64,000 nt of DNA, from NCBI RefSeq assembly GCF_035046485.1, contig NC_085137.1:494110351-494174350 (forward strand). The letters are read 5' to 3'. The notes below the pieces were generated by a model that did not search any database, was not told the origin of the DNA, and worked only from the letters and a program-made list of their open reading frames with translations. Below, one piece after another: positions 1 to 13,899 of this stretch (position 1 is its first letter; every line of letters begins with the position of its first letter). The DNA is from Aedes albopictus (Eukaryota > Arthropoda > Insecta > Diptera > Culicidae). The position numbers were made by a program, and so were the translations under genes.

Positions 1-182
1 GACATACAGCTCCATAGGAACTCCCAGTGAAATCATCTGTATGGGAGCCCCCCGTTCCAGAGACCAGAGAGGTCTCACAATAAGCTAAGAACCTTCCCTG
101 AACCAAAAATACTCACATAAAATTTTTTACACCGATCAGTTCAGTAGTTTTCGAATATGTAAGAGTAAAACAGGTATATATA
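1..182 (-). mobile_element. Degenerate Helitron-like element, partial
   Basis: This stretch aligns by eye with 240-390 of the next element. Shared pieces include a match to CATCTGTATGGG, the CAGAGGTCTCACA block and GATC(A/G)GTTCAGTAG. It is clearly more diverged than its neighbour and has no microsatellite: the position where the neighbour starts its CAGA array reads GTAAAACAGG here. It abuts the 3' end (CTAG) of the next element, giving a head-to-tail tandem arrangement. The window start cuts it off, so its own 3' terminus is not visible. Confidence 0.5.
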
Positions 183-2946
<2,764 letters not shown>

Positions 2947-2967
2947 TAGATTTTCTTGACTAATGCC

Positions 2968-3181
2968 TAGGCTGACCAGAATTGTCCCGTTTAAATACGG
3001 GACACATTTCGGAAACCCAACAAAAAGAAAATCAATGTCTAAAAACAGAACTGCATGTTGTTAATAATGCTATTTCAGCTAGAAAGAACGAATAGTTGAG
3101 CCAAAAACGTTAACTATGCATTAATGACGAGTGTTTTAAAATTTGGTTGTCCCGTTAAATACGGGACGGATGGTCAGCCTA
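2968..3181. mobile_element. hAT-type MITE, 214 bp
   Basis: Terminal inverted repeats TAGGCTGACCA...TGGTCAGCCTA bound a 214-bp element, flanked by a perfect 8-bp target duplication CTAATGCC (2960-2967 and 3182-3189). Just inside each TIR is a second palindrome, GTCCCGTTTAAATACGGGAC on the left and a near-copy on the right. The 8-bp duplication points to the hAT superfamily. No coding capacity. Confidence 0.8.
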
Positions 3182-3189
3182 CTAATGCC

Positions 3190-3830
3190 AAGAATTCTGA
3201 AGTATTTTCTACAAGAACTGCTGAGAGAATCATTGGAGAAATTCCTCAAAAAAATCTGAAACAATCCCTGACAAAAAAAATCCTAAGCAATCCCTAAAGG
3301 AATATCTTGGGGAACTTCTGGAGAAACCTGAGAATTTTCTAGAATGTTCTAGAAGAGTTTCCAAATTTTTGCTTGGAAGAATCTGATAATATTCATGGAT
3401 GAATTACTCCGTAAATGCTCAGAATTCATTCAGAAATACATGAAGAAATAAATGCACGAAATTTTGTAACACTGCTTGAAGAAACTTAATAATTAATTCC
3501 TGAAAAAATCCCAAGAAGAATTTCTGACGGAAGAACCGTAAACTAGTTTCAAGATAAATCTTCTGATAAATTTCTTGAGAAACTCCAAAAAAAGACCCAA
3601 GGAGGAACTCCTGGAAGAATCTCTGGAGAAATCCCTGAAAAAATTCTTGAAGAAATACATGAATAGGATTGCATTCTAAAACCAGCAAGAATCTCCTTTC
3701 TATATTTCTATAAAAAATACTGGACAATTTTTGATAAATCCTTGAGGAATTCCTGAAGGCTGGAGGTGTCCCTGGAGGTTATCTTTTAGATTTTTTGAGG
3801 AAGTACATAGTAAGGGAAGCTTTAGAAAAA
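3190..3830. repeat. Degenerate 12-bp-type GAATTCCTGAAG array (purine-rich on plus)
   Basis: A run of loosely periodic units such as GAATTTCTGGAAG, AATCCCTGAA and GAATTCCTGAAGG. The unit is close to the palindrome-containing consensus GGAATTCCTGGA seen in much cleaner form near 45270-45360. Divergence is high. Open frames across it, such as the minus-strand frame at 3419-3727 rich in F, L, Q and R, are by-products. Confidence 0.75.
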
Positions 3831-4481
3831 TTATTGCTCAACTCCTCAACTCATAACAGAGTTTCCTACAAGAATGCCCCTGCCGCGATAGTTACAAAAA
3901 AGTTCACGTGAGGGGTTTTTTTTACTGTATAATTCTAAATTAGACGTATTAGGGCGTACCAGTTGGGATGAGGCGCTCAAATTTGGTAAGTTTGGGAACC
4001 CCGGCCTGGTTTTATCATTACAGTACTACTCGGTGGCTAGGTATGCGAAGTGTGAGAGTAAGTCTCGGCTTTAAAATAAAGCAATTCGCTCTCAAGGGCC
4101 GTACACAAATTACGTCACGTTTTAAGGAGGAGTTTCCGGAATGGGACACCGTTAAAAAATTGTGGAATAGGGGGATGGAAGGTTTAAAAATGACGATTTT
4201 GGCATCCAATACGGAGTCATGAATTCGAATACTACCAGAACGTGCTTTTTTACAAATTCATTTATCAATTTGTTATAATTTCAAATCAATTTGCTAAACT
4301 TCCAAATGCTAAATCTATCGAACGTCCCAAGTAACCAATGTTCACATAAGGATGCTGAATAGGCTTCTAAGCAGCTTCTGATGAAACTTTCTCAAAATGA
4401 ATGTATAACCAAAAACGTACTTTTAAGATTCATTACAGCCTCGCTGTACGCTTGTAATGCGTGAAACATGACCAAACTTAC
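3831..4481. other. Intergenic stretch with a MITE-end fragment
   Basis: No gene recognised. GTACACAAATTACGTCACG at 4101-4119 closely matches a second site at 12852-12868 and looks like the terminus of a common mosquito TIR element. The rest is AT-rich and unassigned. A plus-strand frame at 3968-4222 has no recognisable domain. Confidence 0.45.
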
Positions 4482-5095
4482 TTCATACCGTGGGTACACA
4501 GTAGACCTGTTCACTTTGAAACTTTTTTTCTCCGATTCTCCGTGACACATCAAATTATCAATCCACATGCAAAAACAAGTCTTCAGTCCAAAATTGAGCC
4601 AAATTGATAAAGATTTAAAGGTGCATCAAATCAATTTTGTGTTTTTTTAACCGTTTTCACAGAAATTTACTCATAAATCCAGAAAATTGCTCCGAAAGGG
4701 TGCCGAAAATACCGTTAGGATATAGTTAGTACAATACTCTACAACTTTGCCGAAGATACTATGGTGTTTAAATTGCTTATTTCGAAGCTATTCGAAAATT
4801 TTAGTTGAAAAATCACGAAAAAACACGATATTTTTACGATTTTACATATAAAAGTCATGTAATTTTACATTATTTTACGTGACTAAATTAATTAGCTATT
4901 TCTCCTTTGTGTAACGAACATTTCGTCCATACATCGTTTTTGTGTAGGAATTCGTTTTCAATGACTAATTATCAAAAGTATGTCACGTTGATACTAAAAA
5001 GCGCGTAGAGTTGCCAGCACGAATTAAAACAAAGTTACCCATGATTAAGACGTCATACCATCGTATTCTAATGTCTTTTGATTGAAGTATCAGAA

Positions 5096-5156
5096 ATGGC
5101 GCAGATGATAAGGCTCGAGCCTGCGGATCAGAAGGTCCCAGGTTCAAGCTCAAATA
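5096..5156 (+). tRNA. tRNA-Arg-like relic (pol III promoter-like)
   Basis: An A-box-like TGGCGCAGATGATAAGGC is followed at the right spacing by a B-box-like GGTTCAAGCTC (5141-5151). The order resembles insect arginine tRNAs, with CTGCGGA in the anticodon-loop position. The anticodon stem does not pair and no acceptor stem is evident, so this is a decayed tRNA or SINE head rather than a functional tRNA. Confidence 0.35.
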
Positions 5157-5631
5157 CATAACAAACTTTTTTTCTTTCTTTGTAGCAGTTAGGATGATGA
5201 ATCTGCCATGAGCCATGGCCCATGACTTACACGCAATATCCCAAATAATGATGATCGGGACCTGCCAATTAAGCCCATTCCAGGACTAGCTAGATATTTT
5301 TAAAAGACACTACACCGTTAGTTTACTTGTTGACAAGAAATCGTGTCGACGAGATCAGCTAGACGAAATATTGGACATCTGTTTGATACCGATTAATTTA
5401 GCTAAACAATTCAATCATCATCGTGAACTGCTTCTGGATGCAACATTTATCATACAACTGTGGAGATTACTTGCATCTATCTAGCCACAAGCAACACAAC
5501 TACACAATAAAGGGAAACTTCATTCTTACTATGCACTCTACGGTTTCGAAACAAGGCTATGATGCCAAATTGCAATGAGATGCAGTGCGTAGTCTCATTA
5601 ACTTATAGCTGGATCGAGACGCAAAAAATCC

Positions 5632-5692
5632 TATTCCAGGGCTCGAACCTTGAATCTTCGAATCGGCAGTCTCATGTTCAACCATCTACACC
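5632..5692 (-). tRNA. tRNA-like relic (B-box GGTTCGAGCCC)
   Basis: On the minus strand GGTGTAGATGGTTGAACA (A-box-like) is followed by GGTTCGAGCCC, a near-consensus B-box. The anticodon stem is mostly unpaired. It lies in the centre of the long-TIR element, facing the tRNA-like sequence at 5096-5156. Confidence 0.35.
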
Positions 5693-7503
5693 AAATTGCA
5701 ACTGATGCAGATGCGACAAAGAAATGTAATGACGTTTTAATCACGGGTAACTTTGTTTAATTTTGTGCTGGCAACTCTATGCGATTTTTAGTATCAACGT
5801 GACATACTTTTGATAATTAGTCAATGAAAACGAATTCCTACACTAAAATGATGTATAGACGAAATGTTCGTAACACATAGGAGCAATAGCTAATTCAATT
5901 AGTCACTTAAAACAATGCAAATTTACATGACTTTTACATGAAAAATCGTAAAAATATTGTATTTTTTCGCTATTATTTAATGAAAATTGTTGAATAACTT
6001 TGGAATAAGCAATTTAAACACCGTAGAGTCTTCGGCAAAGTTGTAGAGTATTGTTCCAACTATATTTTAACGGTGTTTTCGGTACCTTTTCGGTGAAATT
6101 TTCTGGATATTGGAGTACATTTTCGTGAAAATGCTCGAAAAAACACAAAATCGATTTGATACACCTCTAAACCTTTATCAATTTGGCTCATTTTTGGACT
6201 GAAGACTTGTTTTTGCATGTGGATTGATAATTTGATGTGACACGGGTAGGTCAAAAAAAGTGAACAGGTCTAGTACACAGTCATGGATCACTTAGTGGTA
6301 TTTTTGACCTTCAAAATTCAATTAAAAATAAAATAAAACAAAAACTACGACTTTGAAAGCACCGTTGGCTATGTTTTGATTCGAACTTTTCATTACCGAT
6401 CCATTTGAAGTATAATCGCAAGTCATTTCCGCGTAAAAAAGGAATATTTCACTGTTTACAAAATGCCCTATTATGGATCAGCTTCACAGAGTCCCACATA
6501 TTATGGATCAATTTTTGCCATATTATGGATCAGTGCAAAATTACTCAAAATTCCAAGTCTATTAATAAATTCGCGTTTGTAAGGCTAAACTACGCAGTGT
6601 ATTTATTATTTTACTGATGGAGTACCCGATTTTACAACAGAAATAAAGAGAAAACAAAAAAATGTCCCGAATCCATTTAATTCAATAGAGGTGCACCACT
6701 AGGGTTCAGTGATGCTCTCCATTATAAGTGTTATTATTACAACTCTGTGTTTCAAGACACCTGGTTTTCAAGGTTACATGTTTTTTAATGATACTTTCGA
6801 TACTTTAAGGTAAAAATATTGTATCAAGAGCGTTAAGTGGAACAAAAAACTATATTTGTTTAAAGTGATCCATAATAGCGTCAAACGATCAGTTTTTGGG
6901 TCACATTATGAATCACTGTTGAAAGTCATATTATTTTAGTATTTCAATCCCAGAATAAAACAAAACTTCTTTTAACAGATACATACATATCTTATCCAAC
7001 GTGTACGAGCGATTTTTATATCAAAATTGATGGATTTCGACACTTTTAGAGCTTACCGCTGCAGGAGTAGCTTCTTATGGAATTCGGCTGTTTACTGGCA
7101 GATGTGAGAGGACAACACTATCGTTGCATTAAAATACATTTTATTTTTAGATTGAACTCTTGTAAATGACTTTTTATCTCAGAAAACAAATAATATCATG
7201 CTACAAAAATGAATTTCGTGCCGAATTATATGTTTTGAGCAAGATATTCGACTTTAAACATCAAAGTGATCCGTAACTGTGTGTGATCCATAACTGTGTA
7301 GGGACGGTATGAAACACTCCTATTAAGATTTGAAAACCTGCTGACGTACCGCTGTGCTGCTATAAAACTCTTGATATGGTGAGGTTAACTGCGCTACTGT
7401 ACACGATAAAATGAACCCAGCTCTCGGCAGAGCATTGATTCAAGTCAGATTTGACCCGCGGGATACTTCGTCCACATTTTTGTGTTGGGGTAGACCAGCG
7501 TTT

Positions 7504-7740
7504 CTCAAACTATGGGTTGCGACTCACTGGTGGGTCGTGGGCTGAATTTTTGTGGGTCGCGAAAGCTTGAGCGATTTTTTCATAAATTCAAATTCGAGAT
7601 ATCTTAGGAAATCGGCAGAAATAGTTTAAGAAACCGAGTCTATCTAGTATAAAAGGCTTAGTGCTGAAAATATTTAACTTTGAAACTACTATCTGCGTTC
7701 TGAAATCGATTCTGAAACAATGAGTTTTCAATCGAGAGGT
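7504..7740. mobile_element. hAT-terminus-like fragment
   Basis: CAGCGTTTCTCAAACTATGG followed by GGTCGTGGG and GGGTCGCG is typical of hAT non-autonomous termini (CAG-GTTCTCAAACT). No matching opposite end or target duplication was found within the next 2 kb, so I treat it as one end of a broken copy. Confidence 0.4.
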
Positions 7741-7744
7741 TTAA

Positions 7745-7945
7745 GGACAAGGTATTTGGAGTACATAGATCAAATTTTCTAGACCACCGTTTTTTAGAAC
7801 CGTTGAACGGATTTGGATGAAAATGCATCACGCTAATTGTTCAGTGGTTGTCAACAGCGTGATGCAGTTTAATCCAAATCCGTTCGACGGTTCTTAAAAA
7901 CGGTGCTCTAGAAATTTTGAGCAATGTACTCCAAATACCTTGTCC
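7745..7945. mobile_element. Palindromic TTAA MITE, 201 bp
   Basis: Arms of about 95 bp starting GGACAAGGTATTTGGAGTAC are inverted about a short centre near 7850. TTAA occurs at both outer edges (7741-7744 and 7946-7949), as expected for a piggyBac-type target site. Nearly the whole element could fold into one hairpin. Non-coding. Confidence 0.75.
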
Positions 7946-7949
7946 TTAA

Positions 7950-8609
7950 GATTCTGTGTAAATGTTAGATTTTTTTTTTGAATCGCTTGATGTATTTGAG
8001 TTTGACAATAGATCTCAAACGGTTAGATTGACACGCCATGTTCAGTAGTTTGAATTTCAGATAAATTTTCAAATACTTAAAATCAACAAAATATTATCAA
8101 ATTTCGACAAGAAACTACTGAGTGGTAATTTCCACCGCATTATTTGTTTTTTTTTTGCCGGACTTCAGTAATGCTTAACCACAGTAAAGTTCGGCAAAAT
8201 TTTGGTAATTTGAACTTTGACAGATATCAGAATAGCTTAATAAGTGATTGAAATTAAATAGAAATAAAATAAGCGTATTCATGGTAAAATTACTATTTCA
8301 AGAGCACTGAAATTGTCCAGTAGCTCTACAATTTAAGAAGCTATACTTGATATAAACGAACTCAACTATGTTTCCAAAGAGTTTGTAAAAACTTTATGTT
8401 TTCTTTATTTATAACAATGAGCCTTATGTGTGAAGCTTCAACAAGGCTCATTGTTAGCCAATTACGCAGCCAGAAAGTTTTATTCGGTACTTTATCTGAA
8501 CTTCGTGAAACTTGAAAGTGCATTTTGCCCTGGAATGTGGACATTTTGGTTACTTGTGGATGCATTGAGTGATAACGCACTTATATTTGCTAGTTCTGGT
8601 GTTGGTCAC
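7950..8609. other. AT-rich intergenic stretch
   Basis: No gene recognised. A short inverted pair GCCGGACTTCAGTA / CAGTAAAGTTCGGC at 8157-8197 may be a small palindromic relic. Two overlapping frames of about 70-80 codons near 8362-8678 run on opposite strands and show no domain. Confidence 0.35.
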
Positions 8610-9621
8610 TACCCAAGTAACAATTTTATTGCTGATTGGTTTTGTTTGATTTTTATTAAGGTTTTATTACAGCAATAATTAAAACTCACAGGGTTATGAC
8701 TGCTTTTATGAAAACCATTGCTAAAATGTTTTATAGTATACTTGAAGATATTCATAAAGACAGATTTTAAGAGTAAACAAAACTTTCCGATATGTAAACC
8801 TTATGGCAATCATTATTACCACAATAAAACTGTTAAAACTCTCAACAGATGGCGATCCGTTCTATTAGTAATGACATCTGTTGGTGGAAAAGCAGAAACT
8901 ACGATAGTGCACTGCTAGGTTTATTGCGGTCATCATAAAAGTAAACTTGCTTTCGTTTTATTTTCGCTGATTATGATCGTCGCTATATTGAAGAATTAGC
9001 TTACGCGAATGGAAAATAGTTAATTTTGCTTAAATTAGCAATGAATTGATAGTTTGCCACCATTTTCATAACATGCTCACATAAATAAACTCTCTCTGCT
9101 GAGTTTCTTGTGATTCGAAATAGTTTGACTAAATTCACAAATTGATTAATTTCATTCCAAGATGATAATATGTATTCACTATTTTCGAAGCGCATTAATT
9201 TTATGATTCTGCAACCCCAATATTCACGGTAAATTTGAATGTGCATAAGCCTACCAGCACAATAACTACTAAAATATTACTTTGAAATGATCGCTTTCTA
9301 CTTAAGAATGATGTATCCTCCTGAACTTTACGTGCCATTGAAGAGCTTCTCTGCACCTTGAGCTGTCATAGTTTTCGTTGAAAAAAAAAACAACAACAAT
9401 CGAGAAAGGAAAATGTTTTAACTAGGTTTTAAAACGGGTTTATTGCTACTCATAATGCGGATTGTAAAAACTCTCCGTGAGTGGTCCACTTAGCCGGAAG
9501 ATGCTCTTCAAGAGGTTATCAAGAGGTTTTGATGTATGATTCAGGTTTATTGCAAGTTTTATGAAATTAGTTATGAAGATCTCTTGTAGAGCCGAACAAA
9601 ACTTGAAATGTTACTTGGGTA
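8610..9621. mobile_element. TIR element, about 1.0 kb (ACCCAAGTAACAATT ends)
   Basis: TACCCAAGTAACAATTTT at 8610 is inverted as AAATGTTACTTGGGTA ending at 9621. The interior is AT-rich with several CAATAAAA-like motifs and no coding sequence. The same terminal sequence ACCCAAGTAACATTC recurs at about 63151, suggesting another copy there. No convincing target duplication beyond TA. Confidence 0.5.
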
Positions 9622-9808
9622 ATCAGGAATCATCTATGTAAATGGCAGGTTTTTACTTATAAGGTTATCCTGAAATACGAATAAACAATTAACGAAAACG
9701 AATTTTATGCTTTTAAATAATCATTTGATCATCTTTAAGATACCGAACAGAATCAGAAAACCAAGTTGCATCAACAAGTACCACCGAGCATCAGTCTCGC
9801 CACATTGG

Positions 9809-9923
9809 ACTTCTGCACGAATCTACGCTGGCCCTAGAGCGTTGGCCTGCTTACTCTCGCTCCGCTCAAACGTCAAATTATCTGTGATAGTAAGCAGGCC
9901 AGCATAAATTCATGCAGAAATCC
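9809..9923. mobile_element. Small palindromic MITE
   Basis: GGACTTCTGCACGAATCTA at the left is inverted at the right (..ATTCATGCAGAAATCC), and an inner pair GGCCTGCTTACT / AGTAAGCAGGCC lies between them. Total about 115 bp, a likely stem-loop MITE. Target duplication not resolved. Confidence 0.5.
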
Positions 9924-11589
9924 ATATCAGCTGATTATCCCCTTCATCAAGCATCTCTGATTCGCTCGTGACCTAGAATAGACTCTATTTACCTGCGTAT
10001 AACTCTCGCGCGCCATAAAAAAAGATCATCAACGGAAAACTCATGCACCCTTCCCCACACGTGTCACACACATCAATTGTACCACCACCGAACCGAACAG
10101 CGCCAATTTCGTGCAATTAGGAAATGGAGTCACTTGGTTTGCAATATGCAGGCTAATTTAATTGCCCGACACCTGACAATGTGAAACACCAGCGCAGCCA
10201 GTGACACCACCCATCCCTAGCAGCAGCCGAACCGAGACAACATTTGTTTGTTGGAAGGCACGTAACGCAATTCGGTTGAAGTCCGCCAAGCCGAGCGAGG
10301 TCGCAATAGCTAATGTTCGGTTGCGTTTAATTGTCATTGCCATGGAGCACGAGGCAGCCTAAACGTATGAACCTCTCTAGGTATGAACTGTTGTCACATC
10401 TGAGCTGCGGGACGTCTCGGAAGGCGGAACTCGGAAGCATACATAGGTTAGACGTTCAATCACACTAATTAACCCAGCAACAAATTTGTATAGGGAATGT
10501 TGACTTTCAGGGTGACAGATTTGGAGAAGCCAGAAATAACCTCTCGTCGAATTGGCAATGCCTTTAATAGTACATAGATTTTGTTTTGTATCTCGTAGAC
10601 CATGAGGTTAACTCAAACAGTCAACTATCTGAATTCATTCATTTATCCAGGGTTATTTAGTTGGAAGTTAGAGTTTCCTATTGATTAATATTTGTAGATG
10701 TTTGTGTCTATTCATAGACATATTTGTGGCAGAAATTTTGACAATTTTGGTGAAGTAAAGCATTTCACTCAAATACGCGTTGGGATAGTCACCTTATCCT
10801 AGAGGTTAAGGACTTGGCAACAGCTTTCAATGAATGAATCAGAATCTAATATTTCCAAATAATGTATGACGTCTTCAGAACCCATCCATCTATCCACCCC
10901 ATCAGTGTAACCTCAACCTACCGAGTATCCTTCTTTCCGAAATGATTCATAAAGTAGTAGTTGGCCACGGCATGCTCGCTCGCGACAAAGGTAGTGTAAT
11001 CAATTTTCCTCGACTATTGATACTCGTAGTATACATGCGTAATCAATCAACTTTATCGCGATTCATTCCGCACATCCTTACCCAGCATCATGAGCCATCT
11101 ACCATCTGCTTGCTTGCGTGCGTAAGTTGTTTTTTTTTTTATCGCCTCTATCTAGTAGCGTTCGTATGCTTCGGTAGCCTCTTTGAAATGCTAGTACTGC
11201 GTAGATCCATGTTGTAAATATTCCGATTTCGATTTTCCTGGGCTGGTTTGCTCTCCCTCTAGCTGTCCCGAGCTTACCCAGCCCAAATTCGTGTATTTGT
11301 CAATCAAGAAAAAATCTAACATTTCCACCTTCTAACGATGATCAAGCCCGTGTGCCCAAAATCGAATTAACGCTTGCCTTGTCTTTTCTTCGTGTCGCCG
11401 GTTATCCATCCATCGTGCCCCACCACCAAAGGACCCACGGGATACCACGCGCGACAGTATTTTCCGTACGTTTCGTCCGAGAGCGACCTCCAACGCTACA
11501 AAGCAGTACCATTAAAGCAGAACTCGAGCCACGAGCCGCGAACCAGTTCATCACTTTCTAATGTGCCTTCAGACTCTACTAAAACTAAG
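9924..11589. other. Low-repeat DNA upstream of a candidate exon
   Basis: This 1.7-kb stretch is less AT-rich and shows none of the repeat families seen elsewhere in the window. If the exon at 11662-11730 is real, the end of this stretch (ending CTAAG at 11589) is probably a 5' UTR exon on the plus strand. An alternative donor GTAAGTTG lies at 11120. Open frames at 11352-11616 overlap in two frames, lack recognisable domains and read better as UTR. Confidence 0.4.
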
Positions 11590-11661
11590 GTGAACGCCGA
11601 ATGTGACTTCTTTTAACAACTGTTTGATAAAAGAGAATTTTCTTTCCACTTTCTTCCACAG
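11590..11661 (+). other. Candidate 72-nt intron
   Basis: The donor AAG|GTGAAC is followed by a branch-like TTTTAAC, a strong pyrimidine tract TTTTCTTTCCACTTTC and the acceptor TTCCACAG|G. Sixty to eighty nt is the usual size of short mosquito introns. The acceptor is strong; the donor is acceptable but could be replaced by an upstream donor, making the intron longer. Confidence 0.45.
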
Positions 11662-11709
11662 GATAATGGATCAGCGAAATACTTTCAGGGAACAAGACAA
11701 ACAATAAAT

Positions 11710-11730
11710 ATGGGTGAAAAAGTAGCACAG
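11710..11730 (+). CDS. Candidate first coding exon (7 codons, MGEKVAQ), partial
   Basis: The exon would run from 11662 (after TTCCACAG) to 11730 (before CAG|GTAAGT, a near-perfect donor). It contains AATAAATATGGGT, an acceptable insect start context with A at -3, opening a frame for seven residues, MGEKVAQ, that ends exactly at the donor in phase 0. The next coding exon is not recognisable in the window, which is plausible where introns span tens of kilobases. I cannot assign a protein. If correct, much of the downstream sequence could be intron of this gene. Confidence 0.4.
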
Positions 11731-12074
11731 GTAAGTACACAAATTTTGTTATTAATTCAGATTTGATTGCTCATATCGATATTGAAAAATAATGGTAAAT
11801 ATGTAGGAAAAAAATAATATCACAACAGGGCAAAAATGTGGTTGAACAATCAAGATGACACTTAATTTTAAACGTCGATATTTTCATTGAGCAATGTAAC
11901 AGCAACAGTTAACAAAATATAAATCGTTTCATTACACAAACAAGCGCAATATATCTCAAATTATATATGATTTAGCAGGATATTGACAACTTCAATGTGG
12001 GGATATTAAAATCCATAATGCTGAATCTAAATTAAATTATAAATTCATACAGGTGAATACCTCAGCTTTAAATA
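11731..12074. other. AT-rich, probable intron
   Basis: It follows the GTAAGT donor. No repeat family or gene is recognised. Confidence 0.3.
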
Positions 12075-12751
12075 CACTAGTTTACAAAATAAAACGAAAG
12101 TCGTGAACTTCTGTCAACGACCAAAATTTTTGAAGCACAATTTAGTACTGATTTCGAAACCGTGCTTCAAAAATTTTTAAGTAGAGCACTTTTTGTGTTT
12201 TAGCTCAATATCGAGTTTTACAACTTTTAAAAATATGGAATTTACTAAAATTCAAATATCTTGCGTTTTGTTCAACCAATTTCAAATCTTTTTCCATAAA
12301 TTAAAAGCTGAATACAATACCATTCGATCATCTGAATGCAAGTTCTGCGTCAGATTGCTGAAATTCAAGATATTGGCGAGTTTTAGGGACGATCTCCTTA
12401 AATTTTAGCTAAATTTCCAAAAATATATGAAGAAATGTATTTTTTTCAATAAGAAAAAAACAATCTAAAAATTCTTTCTCAACGTTTATTTGACATATCA
12501 TATGTAGGCGAATTACAGTAAAAAAATCAGCTCAATCGTAGCATTGATTACGGAGAATAAGATGTGTGAAGTGAGCGACGTTGCTTAAAAATAGAACAAA
12601 AATCGATTTCAAATCATCAACCTTGTATGGAAAGTCGAAAAAAATTCCGCTCTACTGTAATTTTTTTCCTTCGCGTTTTCGAACTCAGGGCATGATTCTA
12701 CACCAAAAATGATCATCAGCTTACCGAGTTCAAAAATGCTGTAAACTAGTG
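12075..12751. mobile_element. TIR element, 677 bp (CACTAGTTTACA ends)
   Basis: CACTAGTTTACAAAA at the left is matched by GCTGTAAACTAGTG at the right, flanked by ATA on both sides (12072-12074 and 12752-12754). Inside, GTGCTTCAAAAATTTTT and related strings are partly inverted (12130-12180). No gene. Confidence 0.45.
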
Positions 12752-12846
12752 ATATTATAATAAAGTTGAGTTGATCAACAAGGGATTCACACCTGAAGCC
12801 TGAAAGTATGCCATTTTCTTTGAAAACACCGGTTGTTCTTTAATCC

Positions 12847-12985
12847 CGATATGGCATGGTACACAAATTACGTAACGCTATAGGATGAGGGGGCGTTACG
12901 ATCTCTAAAAAAAAAGGTTTTCATACAAAAAGCGTTACATAGGGAAAAGAAGGGGTCTGCCGGTCCATTTTAGTCAAAGATTCCT
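12847..12985. mobile_element. MITE fragment (TACACAAATTACGTAACGC end)
   Basis: GTACACAAATTACGTAACGC is followed by GGGGGCGTTACGA and AAAAGCGTTACATAGGG, the layout of a common mosquito MITE with GCGTTACG subrepeats. The right TIR is missing. A related end is at 4101. Confidence 0.45.
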
Positions 12986-13306
12986 AGTGTTTTGCCAAAC
13001 TGATCTCCATCGTTATTGTAACGACGAGTCTTCATCTAAAAAGGCGATTGTATGGGTACTCCTGTTGGTTCATGGAGTGTCACGGGTATGGAACGGAAAA
13101 ACAGTTTAGTGTGGTCAATCTCATGTTAATGTATTGTACCAACTTAGATACCAACTGCTTTGTTGTGTTGAGTAATCGACATGGGCGAGTAAAGAAGTGG
13201 ACGATATTTTTTTTATTTTTTTTTAATGAATTTTACTGGCATCTCATTCAATTATTACATTCATAGACACTTAATGTATGTAGGTGTTCTGTGTGTTATG
13301 ACACAC
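12986..13306. other. Short intergenic stretch before the LTR element
   Basis: No gene recognised. T-rich tract near 13206-13222. The final ACAC at 13303-13306 is the left target duplication of the LTR element. Confidence 0.4.
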
Positions 13307-13899
13307 TGTAATATAGTCATCAGTTCCGTCAATAAAACTTTTAATGTTCTTGTATGTGTTGAAATGACAGCACATTTCCTTCCGTGTAGCCAAATTCTAA
13401 TACAGCTACGATTATGTAGAATTTTAATTCCCTTTTGATGTGTGCTGCCATCTGTTTGTGACTTAAGCTGTCTTGAAATATTTCGGCAAGAGAAAACGCA
13501 TAAAAATTCGTGGGGTGCATAAGCACAGGCGCAACCAAAAAAATAAACTAATTGCGTCGTAGTTATTTTCCACTGGTCTATTATCATCAGCGAATTTAAA
13601 CAGCCATACTAATTGGAAATGGAAAACTACCTGGTAAATTCTCGCTCTCCAAAACTGACCAATGAAAAATAAGATTTTAACAAATCCGTACAACTTTGTG
13701 CAGTAATTGCGTCTCAGGATTTAAGTTCAACCTACTTCGAATCGCGTTCGTTTAATTATTCTGGTGGAGTACGTACTAGTGTGAACAAGTGCTGGTTCCT
13801 AGTGAAAGTTTTTGAGCTACTATTGAGCTTTGAAATCAAGTTGTGATTAAAAAAGAAACTAAATTCGAAGTAATGCTACGCGATTTTAACTAGAATCCC
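13307..13899 (+). repeat. 5' LTR, truncated at its 3' side
   Basis: It holds the first 593 bp of a ~1,691-bp LTR and is apparently identical to 17187-17779. Homology stops at ...TAGAATCCC, where the pol reading frame begins without any intervening leader, marking the deletion junction. Confidence 0.8.

Larger units (their letters stand above)
4502..6272. mobile_element. Long-TIR (foldback-like) element, 1.77 kb, 8-bp TSD
   Basis: Arms of roughly 550 bp at 4502-5065 and 5733-6272 are inverted copies of each other; both begin TAGACCTGTTCACTTT at the outer edge and are clearly homologous throughout with scattered differences and small indels. A perfect 8-bp target duplication GTACACAG (4494-4501 and 6273-6280) flanks it, suggesting a hAT-type transposase mobilised it. 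The ~670-bp centre (5066-5732) has no gene but holds two tRNA-like sequences in opposite orientation. It is inserted in the left terminal repeat of the 4482-7313 element. Confidence 0.8.
4482..7313. mobile_element. TIR element interrupted by a nested element
   Basis: The left end, TTCATACCGTGGGTACACAG followed after the nested insertion by TCATGGATCAC (6281-6291), is inverted at 7285-7313, which reads GTGATCCATAACTGTGTAGGGACGGTATGAA. Removing the 4502-6272 insertion and one copy of its target duplication restores a ~30-bp terminal inverted repeat with only a few mismatches. Without the insertion the element is about 1.05 kb. It contains several TATTATGGATCA copies near 6470-6530 and no coding sequence. 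Confidence 0.6.

Noticed and set aside
7494..9621. One hAT element from the CAGCGTTTCTCAAAC end to the element at 8610-9621
   Set aside because: The right terminus has a different sequence and its own inverted partner at 8610, so they are separate.
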